In this document: in pieces, positions 54,346 to 64,000 of the stretch | How positions within the stretch are numbered: the stretch's first letter is position 1 | Layout of the letters: each line of letters opens with the position of its first letter | Assembly: GCA_004194705.1 (NCBI GenBank) | Contig: SADC01000155.1 | Coordinates: 214,059-278,058, forward strand | Reading direction: 5' to 3' | DNA length: 64,000 nucleotides | Source of the DNA: Ditylenchus dipsaci | Lineage: Eukaryota; Nematoda; Chromadorea; Rhabditida; Anguinidae | Translations under genes and position numbers: made by a program | Notes under the pieces: generated by a model | Told to the model about the DNA's origin: nothing | Seen by the model: the letters and a program-made list of their open reading frames with translations, nothing else | Database searches by the model: none

Positions 54346-56175
54346 GAAGAGAATTTAAGTTCAGTTTGTCTTTGTTGGAGAAGCAGCTTATTAGAGGATT
54401 CAAGATAAGTGGGAACAGGAGTCAAATCTGAACCACCTTATAGTTAACAGAGTATTTCCATATCTTTCATAATAAGGTACAAAAATTTTAATGCTCGCGA
54501 AATGATTTTCGCATAATAACCGTCTTCCTTCTCAGCGCCAAGACTTCTCGCATTGAGCTGAATATGTCATCAGGGGAAGAGTAGTAGTAAGCAAAGTTCT
54601 TGTACTATTCCCTCTTTTGTTTGATTTGCAACCGAGGGTGGCCGTTTTTGTCTAAAATCTAAGCATTTTTTTTGTTTGTTATAGATAAGTTATCTGACTT
54701 AAGAAAAGAATTCTGGGAATGTACTGGACAGCAGGTTGATATTTATATTTAAAGGCATTTTCTGCATCAGCTGTGTTGACCATCACAAAGTTAACTCAAC
54801 CTTTTAAAGGCTTTTCGGGTATTTGGTTGACGCATTCTCTCTTTCAACGCTTAAATGTATAATAATAATTGATGACAGGAACTTTAAAAGAACGGTATAA
54901 TAATTCAAGTAAATAACTGTTTAACTCTTTAAATAACTGTATTAGAGTCTCGATTTTAGAGTTTTAAGAAGAGCGGAAACAGCAGGCCTTCGGCCGGCTG
55001 CTCTTTTTGTAGTGCACATGCACGTTGGATAGTAATCAGTGGTTACACATTTATTGCGCATAAGGTCGCCAAATACGTAGGTTGTTTGGAACAACTGTCC
55101 TAAGGAGGGCGAAGACAGATAAAAAAAAATACCACTATCATCAGAACCAAAAGCATTACCCTTAAAATTCAAGCCTTAGGATATTTCCTGACTAGGAAGA
55201 GGCTCGCTTCTTTTTACAGCCTGTCAATTTAAGCAAATAACAGTGAAAATCATTGAAAGAATTATTTAAATTAACAAAAAGATAATTTTCACAGAGTTCA
55301 CTTATTCTAAGTGCAATAGCATATATGTAGATGTGAAAAGCAATAAAGAATAAATGCACCTCTTATGCTATGACATTAAAATAGCCACTCGAGACATGTA
55401 AATATTGCTTTAGAGTAACCAGTAAAAAAAAAAGGTCTAACAGGAATTGACAACTATTCCTTACCAATTTTTGTTGTAAAAATTTTCCTGAAACTAATAT
55501 TGGCTCTATACACATTCGCTTGTTTTGGAAAAAAATACCTTGGTTCTCTGTCAAATAGTCATTTTAAGAAGCAAAAAAGTTGGCTTTATAAATGAAAATG
55601 CGATCAAAAAGTCGTGGTGATGGTTAAAATCTCGAGATTTTGACAATTTTACAGAACTAGTTTTATAAGTTTTTTTTTGAATTGGCTAGGACTTTTTTTA
55701 AGTTATATATATGTAGAGTTGAGTGCTATCCATTAAAAAAAAATTGTCATGCAAAATATCAATTTCTACTGCATTCTTAGTTTTTTGTTAAATTGCAAAT
55801 AGTAATTAGCTCTTACATGGCCAAAAATATTGCAATGCAATCACTATATTTTTATGGTTAGCAATGATGGACAATTGGGCCTACTGCTATAGCTATCTCG
55901 ACGGTTGCTATAATTTTCTGATCATCTGGAAAGAAACATTTTCCCAATTTTTGGGCCAAATATTTAAGCTATTTTATATCTTTTTAAACTCTTTACGCTA
56001 CCTTATTCAAGGTAAAATAAAGTGAACACTGATTTTTTGCTTCGTAAACAAAACTGTTTGCTTGATTTGGTACTGTGATAGCCAGATATAAGGTGTTTCA
56101 CTAAACTGACTAACATAAAGCCGCACCATTGTCCAGATTTTTTTTCGCAAAAAGTCAGATAATAAAGTTGAAAAG

Positions 56176-56265
56176 GGAACTATTCTTATTAAGGGAACTA
56201 TTCTTAAGGGAACTATTCCTTAAGGGAACTATTTCTTAAGGGAACTATAAGGGAACTATTAACCT
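56176..56265. repeat. Tandem AAGGGAACTATTCTT units
   Basis: About six units of 14-19 bases, AAGGGAACTATTCTTA and variants. Confidence 0.8.
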
Positions 56266-56788
56266 ATTCTTAAATTCTAAAGATTTCGGATTTCATATAA
56301 AGGGCAAATCTTTGAAAAAAAGAACGTTTCCGAGCCCTGCTCTATATGCATTAACGCACAATTTTTAAAAATATGTCTTGGTACCCTCTGTTGATTTTTC
56401 CGGTATTTTTTAAATTTTGCCTTGGTTCTCCCTATTGTTTAAAAATTTTATTTATTTTTTCTTTTTTCTTTCTTTATTCACCTAATTTTCTTCATTCATA
56501 CTGACCTTGGATAGAAAAAAAAAGTTTAGTGCACTAAATGTTAAGAAACACGATGTTAAGAAAGAATGTTGAGAAATGTTAAGAAAGTCTTGATAACTCG
56601 ACACTACCTACTTTGACAACCTGTTTCTCCGACCAGAAAATGTTTTTGCAAAACTCTTTACTGGCTATTTCATCATCTATAAGCTCTACTGATTGTGCTT
56701 TTAAATTTTAGATTTTCACCCCGAATTCTCCAGATTGAACCGGAATTTACTAAAACGATTGCCCACAGCGCCATTGAGGCCACTTTTT

Positions 56789-57158
56789 TAAACCTGAATA
56801 GCTTTTTTCCTACCCTATAACCACTTTTATTAGTGATTCGACTTACCAGAATACTCCAGGTGCGTGTTCTTCGAAACTTCGAAAATATTTTATCTAATGA
56901 TATGTTACAATGTCTTCATATGTTACCACACCACACATACGTAACTTTATATTTTAGTAAATAACCTAAGCCTTTAGAAAATTAAACCTGAATAGCTTTT
57001 TTCCTACCCTATAACCACTTTTATTAGTGATTCGACTTACCAGAATACTCCAGGTGCGTGTTCTTCGAAACTTCGAAAATATTTTATCTAATGATATGTT
57101 ACAATGTCTTCATATGTTACCACACCACACATACGTAACTTTATATTTTAGTAAATAA
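56789..57158. repeat. Direct repeat, two 175-bp copies 18 bp apart
   Basis: 56,789-56,964 is repeated at 56,983-57,158 with no difference that I can see. It starts TAAACCTGAATAGC and ends TTTTAGTAAATAA. Confidence 0.88.
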
Positions 57159-57299
57159 TTAAATGCAAAAATATCCCATAATTAGTCATTATCCGAATAA
57201 GCAAAGTGGAAATTTGAAATTATTGAAACTTATAAAATTTCATTTCACTAAACTAATGCTGAATATTCAAAATTTATCAACAGCTTATAAAATATCAAA

Positions 57300-57395
57300 T
57301 ATCCACAAATGTGAAATGTCCCTAAATTGCTAAAAAATGTCCCTAAATGTGAAACGTCCCTAAATTGATGAGAAATGTCCCCATTCACATCCCTA
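57300..57395. repeat. Degenerate AATGTCCCTAAAT repeats
   Basis: Four or five spaced copies of (A/G)AAATGTCCCTAAATTG within about 90 bases. Confidence 0.6.
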
Positions 57396-58460
57396 ATGTG
57401 GCTGTTTTACTTCTTCTTATAGTTTCCAAATGACTATGTTTTTCAGGTCCGGTTTTTTTCATCAGCTCAGTCAAGAAATCAATTAATTGCGCCTTTTCTT
57501 GTTTTTTTTTAACTGTAATTGCTATTTTGCAATTATAAATTTACATTACTACACGAAAATGATCTTTTTTTCTGGCGCCTTGACAATGCCCTTAATTTTC
57601 AGTTATCGTCACATTTTCTCGCCAGTCGCTTAACCAGATATTGATTATGAACAATGTCAGCATTCTGAAGAGCCTATGCCTGTCAATATTCACCAAGGTG
57701 CATCACTTTTTTTACGAACTGATATAACAGTCTGCTAATTCAGATCCCATTAACTTGGCTGCTGTTTTCTGCTTATTATAAGCCTTCAATTTTTTTTCTT
57801 AAACTTGTAGCTTTTTTTGCTACTCACCGATAAATTTTTTCAAGTAAAAATAATCTGGCTAACACAATATATGCCATGTTTTCAGTAAATTCTCTCCGAT
57901 CATAATGCCGCCTGATTCACAGTGTCTGCCATCATCGCATTCCCTAACCGTACCCACCCTCACTCGTTTCTCTGCCTAAATTAAACACTTGTGTGCGGCA
58001 GATTGCTAATTTTATTTTTCCCTCCTTCCAGCCAGGCCAAATGCAATTTCTATCGATTGGAATTACTGTTGCTATTTGGCTACATAGCTGTGAGGCGTAG
58101 TAGTGGTTGTGGTACTGTAATACTGTCTTATTAAAATTTGAGGCTTTAAAAGAAGAATAACTCATCGCTAGTTGAACGACGCTACTGGCTAGGTCGAAGT
58201 ATAAATGGGTTGATTTATGATTATTAATCAACTTGTGTGAATTCTCATGGAAAATCATCAACATCATACGCAGAATTATACAGGAATTCCAATTTCATGA
58301 ATTTATGTCGCAAAAAATCATAAAAGATGAGATTCAGCTATTTTTTGTTAATCGGTCTGAAAAGTCGGCTCTTGAAAAACCTCAGTCCATCTTTTTTTTT
58401 GCCGTGGTCAGAAAACTCCCGTTCGGACAATGGGGTACGCCAGATTATTACATATATGCA

Positions 58461-58600
58461 ATAAAGTGGTATGAGTTTTTTTTATACGTCACCCTATAAC
58501 TCATACCGATAACTCATACCACTTTTTGTACCTCCACGAAGAAAGTGGTATGAGTTATCGGTATGAGTCACAGGGTGGCGTATATTTTTTATTGTGTCGA
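58461..58600. mobile_element. Small foldback with CATACCGATAACTCATACC arms
   Basis: CACCCTATAACTCATACCGA near 58,490 mirrors TCGGTATGAGTCACAGGGTG near 58,570. It lies at the outer edge of the exportin palindrome arm and is mirrored at about 63,840-63,960. Confidence 0.75.
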
Positions 58601-58856
58601 AATTTATGTGGTATAAGTTTTTTATATAAAACTTTTTTCTTGTAAGACTCTTCTAGTACATACTTCCGATACACCCTCTGGTAATAACCCTCCGCCTGGG
58701 CCGTCATCTACCTTGACATTACACCCAATTTTTGAACAAAATTTTTTTGCTTTTCCGTCCCAAGCTGTACAAAAAAAACCTTTCAGTCCATATATCCACA
58801 AAGTAAAGAAAATATCGCAAAGATAAAATGCTCAAGAATCCACAAAAAATTTTCAG

Positions 58857-60745
58857 ATGTAAAATCAATTGCCGAAAGCGTCCCTCAAGTATGTGCAACT
58901 TTTATTCAGAGCAGGATCCGGTTGTGTGAATTGGTTGTGTGGTGGTTTTTTCGGCTTTCAAAGCTTTCATCCGTCATGAATTTACTGAATTTAGTGAAGG
59001 CGTTGAAGATCCTTTGGATGACTTGGGCACTCTAAAGCAGATGATGGAACTATTAACAATCGTTAGTGGAAGGGACTACAAAAAAAAACTGCTCAGGAAC
59101 TGTTCAGCCTGTTTGATGAAAATATGACAATATTGGCGAACAGCAATCAAAGGACTCAGCAGGTAGTTTTGATTTAATGCAGATCTTTTTGAATTCGGGC
59201 AGTTTAGGATCTTTTGGTGGCCCGCAAGAGACTCATTTGGTTGGTTTTTTTATTGTATTCTAAGGTAGCTTTTTGCATTCAGGATTATAACAATGATGGC
59301 CGTAGGTGTCAATGGCAAAAGAGCCAGCAATTCTTGCGATGTTCATGACGATATCTTCGATGGAGAGGTCGTTTCAAGGTCTGTCTTCTTGCTGTTACTA
59401 TTTTGAATTCTCTGACATTCGGTATTTAGGGTTTGGAAGCTGATGAAGCTTACAGATGCCAACTTGCAAGCTGGTAGAGAGGACAGTGAAAATGTTCAGC
59501 TGGAATTTGCCTATCTGTCTATCTCTTGGTAACTCTTTTTGATAATGTCAAACATTGATAATGTCAGCTTAATATCCTCCACTGAAAACCGGTAAAAATT
59601 CAGGACGAATTCAGAAAGGCTTGCATCTCCGATCGGATCCAAAGAGAAAGTCGGGTCCATGAGAAATTAAGTCAGGAGTTTGGTGTTGCCGATGACTCTG
59701 CTGCTTTGAAGCTATACGCAATAAAAGTGTAAAAATTGTTTTATAATGCTGGAATCTATTTTCTCTTTTCAGCATTACAAATCTGCAGTATTGGGGCAAA
59801 GATAAGAAGCTACTATCTACTACTTTAGCTCTTCTAGACGATCTTACTGTAGCCTTTACAAATGTGAGACGCTTGCTAAAAACTGATGAGATTATACAGT
59901 TGCTTGAAAATCATTCGGTAACTTTTTATAATTTTTTGAGTTAACTTATTTTTTCACACTTTTGAATTTGTCTGCTCGAACAACGATGTTCAAATTATTC
60001 GGTCGAGGACCAGTTTCTATGCAGCCTTGACTCGTCTTCTGGTGATTCTGCTAATCATACATGTTGTGCTTTTTCAACCCTTTTTACTTTCAGAATATAG
60101 AACTTGAACAAGATATTTGCCCCCCCCCCACCTCCCCTCTATCTCAAGCTAATCAGCAGCACGTTCGGCTGGCGGTTATTGGACTTTGTAGAGATTTGAC
60201 GGTCTCATATATTTATGGTCTCATATATTGTGTTCCTTTAACCTCCCTGAAGTGTTTGTCGTTCTGCAAGGAGCTACCGCAGTAAATACTTTAAATACTT
60301 TCTTACTTTAAATATTTGAGCACTATGTGCAGTTCTTTGAAATTTTTTTTTTATTAAATTTATGAATTTAGCCGTGGCCAAATGTCGCAGATGTCACTAG
60401 TTCGATCTTGAAATTGGTAGTTGAGCTTACACTTAACAGACAATCGAGACAGACCTATGACATGCATTCGTAATTTTTCGCATATAGTTATGTCCATATT
60501 TGTTAGAACTCAATATTTAAGACGCGTTCGGTGATTCTCTTTCGTGAAGTATCTAAAATTATTTGTGATTATGGTGAGCTCTTCTTTTATGCATGTGTAC
60601 ATTTCTAATCATCATTATGTAGGAGGACGCCTTCTTGCCCTTCCTGAGGTTTCCAAAGACCAGCACTATAAAGAAAAAGTCAAAAATATCGACCTTATTT
60701 GTGGAATACTTCGTCACGTACTTAGTGGCATTCGACTTTTTTTTT
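58857..60745 (+). CDS. XPO7: Exportin-7 (RanBP16)-like gene, middle part, plus-strand copy
   Basis: Exon-like blocks with exportin-7 similarity: 58,857 onward (SVPQVCATFIQSRI), about 58,972-59,161 (VEDPLDDLGTLKQMMELLTI), 59,283-59,378 (DDIFDGEVVSR), 59,430-59,528 (WKLMKLTDANLQAG), 59,604-59,728 (RIQRESRVHEKLSQEFG), 59,773-59,917 (ITNLQYWGKDKKLLSTTLAL), near 59,965-60,036 (RSRTSFYAALTRLL), 60,094-60,285 (QQHVRLAVIGLCRDLT), 60,372-60,468 (SSILKLVVELTLNRQSRQTY), 60,522-60,573 (VILFREVSKIICDYG) and 60,623-60,745 (LLALPEVSKDQHYKEKV). Exportin-7 is a nuclear transport receptor of the importin-beta family. A few junctions need one- or two-base corrections, for example a nine-A run near 59,080. No earlier or later exons were found, so the gene is partial or decaying. 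Confidence 0.72.
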
Positions 60746-62329
60746 AGAGTTATTCAATCATTTTATCGATCACAACAATTGATCAATGCATAAAAATCAT
60801 TAAACAACGAGAGATAGAAAATATGTCAATACTAAAAGCGAGTCTCGTTACAGTATAGCCTGTAATTATTTTTCTTTGCAGTTTAATTTCACTACAGCAG
60901 TAGCTAGCCAACGAAACAACTGTGCTTGTTTTTGGAGTAAAACAGTCTAACAAAAACTGAAAAAAAAAACCCGCACAAGGCTTTGGCGGATTCCATGAAT
61001 ATTAAAAAATGGCATGCTTTGTTCTCAACTCAAAATTCTGTAAACTGCCTGGTTAAGGTTTGAAGTTTATTGTATCTGCGAAAAAATTTTAATTCGTATC
61101 AATAAATTCTAGATGTGAGTTTGCATGTTTAAAGAAGTACTCTGACCTAAATTTTCAACAACCTGAGAAGAAAAGTAGTTTAAGACAGTCTTTAACAGCT
61201 ATATTAACAGAAAAAAATATGCGGAGTACAACTTCTCACATTTAAACACAACTTTTTACTGCTGCTGAATTTTAAAAACAAAATCCTCCAAGATTTCCCC
61301 AACACATGTCAAAAAATTGAAACCATTGTCAGCATTCTATATCAGCTGAATCTAACATACGTTGGAATTTTCTGATGATTAACTTTTTCGACCGCTTTGT
61401 TGTCTCTATTGTAATCATAGGGTTGAGAAAAGTAATGACAAAATTTTTTTGAAAAAAGTCTGAAAATAGTACTTGAAATCCCTCGAAAATTGTTTGAATC
61501 GGTTTAAATTTTTGAATACATGAGCAAAGCAATTTAAAAATGAGTCACTTTTCCTATTGACTCACTTTTAAATTGTTTGATAAAAAATATGCGTTTTGGT
61601 TGTTCTCTTTTTTAGCTGATCTACCAAATTTCTGCTCAATAACTTTTTTTTTTGGTTTTTTTGTCGTATTAATAATGGCTCAAAATATTTCATTTATAAG
61701 ATAGTAAGAGTATGCTGCACAGACTAAAACCGAGAAATGGAAAAACGTGCTGTAAAATTCACTTAACATGTCGGTTTACTTCTTGTGTTTTATTTTTTTT
61801 CGATAATCTATCCTGTTATATGAATCATTCTTACAACAATGTTGGATCTCAAAACCCTGTCACATTCACAATAAAATATGAATATGCAACAAATCATGTT
61901 TCAGTGGTTCCGTCGGACGAAATTTCTGCGGCCAGGTTTTAATTTATCTTTGCTCATTCTGACCATGCGTCATTACGTTTCTAATCTATATTAGTTCCAG
62001 TAATGCTGCTCAGTTTTCTCATGGTGCTGGAAGTATACTTTGCCCATCTTTTATACCCTTTAAAGCACTAGCTCTTCCACACAAATGATATTTTGAGAAA
62101 CCTACGTTGTCAACTGACTTTCCAAGCATGGAAATCACAATAATATATTAGTTTTTCATGTTTCGACATTTAAAGCTCATCAGTCCATACAGATTCGTAA
62201 GCCTTAGCCTTAGCAATTGTATGAGGGGAGGGGGGGTGTTAGGTGTGAATCATCTTGTACGTGATACCACATCGAACACTTATCCGGTAATGAGTCTTTT
62301 CACTTGATTAATTTTCAGGACGACTAGAA
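60746..62329. other. Palindrome spacer without recognised genes
   Basis: After the last exportin-like block (LRHVLSG, about 60,740) I see no continuation of the family, no repeat with clear ends and no other coding signature. Confidence 0.5.
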
Positions 62330-63655
62330 GAAAGTAAAAAGGGTTGAAAAAGCACAACATGTATGATTAGCAGAATCACCAGAAGACGAGTCAAGGCTGC
62401 ATAGAAACTGGTCCTCGACCGAATAATTTGAACATCGTTGTTCGAGCAGACAAATTCAAAAGTGTGAAAAAATAAGTTAACTCAAAAAATTATAAAAAGT
62501 TACCGAATGATTTTCAAGCAACTGTATAATCTCATCAGTTTTTAGCAAGCGTCTCACATTTGTAAAGGCTACAGTAAGATCGTCTAGAAGAGCTAAAGTA
62601 GTAGATAGTAGCTTCTTATCTTTGCCCCAATACTGCAGATTTGTAATGCTGAAAAGAGAAAATAGATTCCAGCATTATAAAACAATTTTTACACTTTTAT
62701 TGCGTATAGCTTCAAAGCAGCAGAGTCATCGGCAACACCAAACTCCTGACTTAATTTCTCATGGACCCGACTTTCTCTTTGGATCCGATCGGAGATGCAA
62801 GCCTTTCTGAATTCGTCCTGAATTTTTACCGGTTTTCAGTGGAGGATATTAAGCTGACATTATCAATGTTTGACATTATCAAAAAGAGTTTACCAAGAGA
62901 TAGACAGATAGGCAAATTCCAGCTGAACATTTTCACTGTCCTCTCTACCAGCTTGCAAGTTGGCATCTGTAAGCTTCATCAGCTTCCAAACCCTAAATAC
63001 CGAATGTCAGAGAATTCAAAATAGTAACAGCAAGAAGACAGACCTTGAAACGACCTCTCCATCGAAGATATCGTCATGAACATCGCAAGAATTGCTGGCT
63101 CTTTGCCATTGACACCTACGGCCATCATTGTTATAATCCTGAATGCAAAAAGCTACCTTAGAATACAATAAAAAAACCAACCAAATGAGTCTCTTGCGGG
63201 CCACCAAAAGATCCTAAACTGCCCGAATTCAAAAAGATCTGCATTAAATCAAAACTACCTGCTGAGTCCTTTGATTGCTGTTCGCCAATATTGTCATATT
63301 TTCATCAAACAGGCTGAACAGTTCCTGAGCAGTTTTTTTTTGTAGTCCCTTCCACTAACGATTGTTAATAGTTCCATCATCTGCTTTAGAGTGCCCAAGT
63401 CATCCAAAGGATCTTCAACGCCTTCACTAAATTCAGTAAATTCATGACGGATGAAAGCTTTGAAAGCCGAAAAAACACCACACAACCAATTCACACAACC
63501 GGATCCTGCTCTGAATAAAAGTTGCACATACTTGAGGGACGCTTTTGGCAATTGATTTTACATCTGAAAATTTTTTGTGGATTCTTGAGCATTTTATCTT
63601 TGCGATATTTTCTTTACTTTGTGATATATGGACTGAAGGTTTTTTTTTTGTACAG
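62330..63655 (-). pseudogene. XPO7: Exportin-7-like partial copy, minus-strand palindrome arm
   Basis: This is the inverted counterpart of 58,766-60,091. It repeats the same exon-like blocks (VCATFIQSRI, HEFTEFSEGVEDPLDDLG, DDIFDGEVVSR, ITNLQYWGKDKKLLSTTLAL) in mirror order and ends at 62,330, just short of the exon that starts at 60,094 in the other arm. The later exons are therefore missing. It shares the nine-A run that breaks the YKK-TAQEL frame, and carries small differences such as SIAKSVPQ instead of SIAESVPQ and one G fewer near 63,476. It is probably non-functional alone. Confidence 0.65.
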
Positions 63656-64000
63656 CTTGGGACGGAAAAGCAAAAAATTTTGTTCAAAAATTGGGTGTAA
63701 TGTCAAGGTAGATGACGGCCCAGGCGGAGGGTTATTACCAGAGGTGTATCGGAAGTATGTACTAGAAGAGTCTTACAAGAAAAAGTTTTATATAAAAAAC
63801 TTATATACCACAAATTTCGACACAATAAAAAATATACGCCACCCTGTGACTCATACCGATAACTCATACCACTTTCTTCGTGGAGGTACAAAAGTGGTAT
63901 GAGTTATCGGTATGAGTTTATAGGGTGACGTATAAAAAAAAACTCATACCACTTTATTGCATATATGTAATAATCTGGCGTACCCCATTGTCCGAACGGG

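Larger units (their letters stand above)
54430..58417. other. AT-rich region without recognised genes
   Basis: It contains an unassigned minus-strand frame at 54,942-55,172 (SSPSLGQLFQTTYVFGDLMR, several cysteines), half of a CAGGGCT-type MITE ending near 56,337, and the tandem repeats listed. No gene could be supported. Confidence 0.5.
58418..64000. repeat. Palindrome with exportin-7-like arms, 2.24-kb spacer
   Basis: 58,418-60,091 is the reverse complement of 62,330-64,000, with minor differences. CCCGTTCGGAC opens the left arm and its complement GTCCGAACGGG closes the window at 64,000, so the right arm may run further. The inner border at 60,091/62,330 falls at a splice acceptor. The spacer 60,092-62,329 holds the later exportin exons, then about 1.5 kb in which I see no gene. 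Confidence 0.88.

Noticed and set aside
54942..55172. Minus-strand frame with SSPSLGQLFQTTYVFGD as an upstream protease exon
   Set aside because: No pepsin-family motif and no convincing acceptor; left as unassigned.
58233..58499. Plus-strand 88-residue frame before the exportin-like gene
   Set aside because: It runs into the small foldback at 58,461 and has no similarity to the exportin amino-terminal region.

Overview
This is eukaryotic, AT-rich genomic DNA, most likely from a nematode or close relative. The evidence is short introns (some of about 50 bases) with GT donors and TTTCAG-type acceptors, immunoglobulin (Ig) domains split by phase-1 introns, and a hemicentin-type domain order (Ig - nidogen G2F - EGF - fibulin-type C-terminus). 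There are no bacterial-style operons. The species cannot be fixed from the sequence alone. Exon limits below were read by hand from splice signals and frame continuity.

Layout. (1) 1.3-11.1 kb, minus strand: six hemicentin-like Ig domains, open at both ends. (2) 11.1-18.3 kb: no recognisable exons; it holds a 2.4-kb hAT-type element (14,351-16,754) with a perfect 8-bp target duplication, and several MITEs. (3) 18.3-24.1 kb, minus: seven Ig domains ending in a unique basic tail and a stop. (4) 26.3-36.8 kb, minus: the 3' part of a hemicentin gene (Ig domains, G2F, four EGF-like exons, fibulin-type end). (5) 37.9-40.3 kb, plus: an inverted, damaged copy of the last exons of (3). (6) 40.3-52.3 kb, minus: a second copy of (3) plus the EGF/fibulin end of (4), i.e. 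a 12-kb duplication of 17.7-29.6 kb. (7) 52.3-54.4 kb, minus: an aspartic-protease-like gene split by a foldback element. (8) 54.4-58.4 kb: repeats, no recognised gene. (9) 58.4-64.0 kb: a palindrome whose arms each carry part of an exportin-7 (RanBP16)-like gene; the plus-strand copy runs on into the spacer.

The hemicentin pieces would together encode a large secreted extracellular-matrix protein. The arrangement is odd. After the fibulin-type end of hemicentin, in the same orientation and in both duplicated copies, comes a block of seven Ig domains with its own tail, entered by a phase-1 splice acceptor and with no visible start exon. It may be an alternative 3' end of hemicentin or a separate gene whose first exons I cannot see.

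The rest is dominated by non-autonomous DNA transposons: two TA-target families (TACCGTATTT... and CAGTCAAACCTCG...), at least four hAT-like families with 8-bp target duplications, and many foldback elements, often nested. Some lie at the breakpoints of the large duplications. The palindromes and the near-identical 12-kb copies could also be haplotype or long-read assembly artefacts; both readings are kept open.
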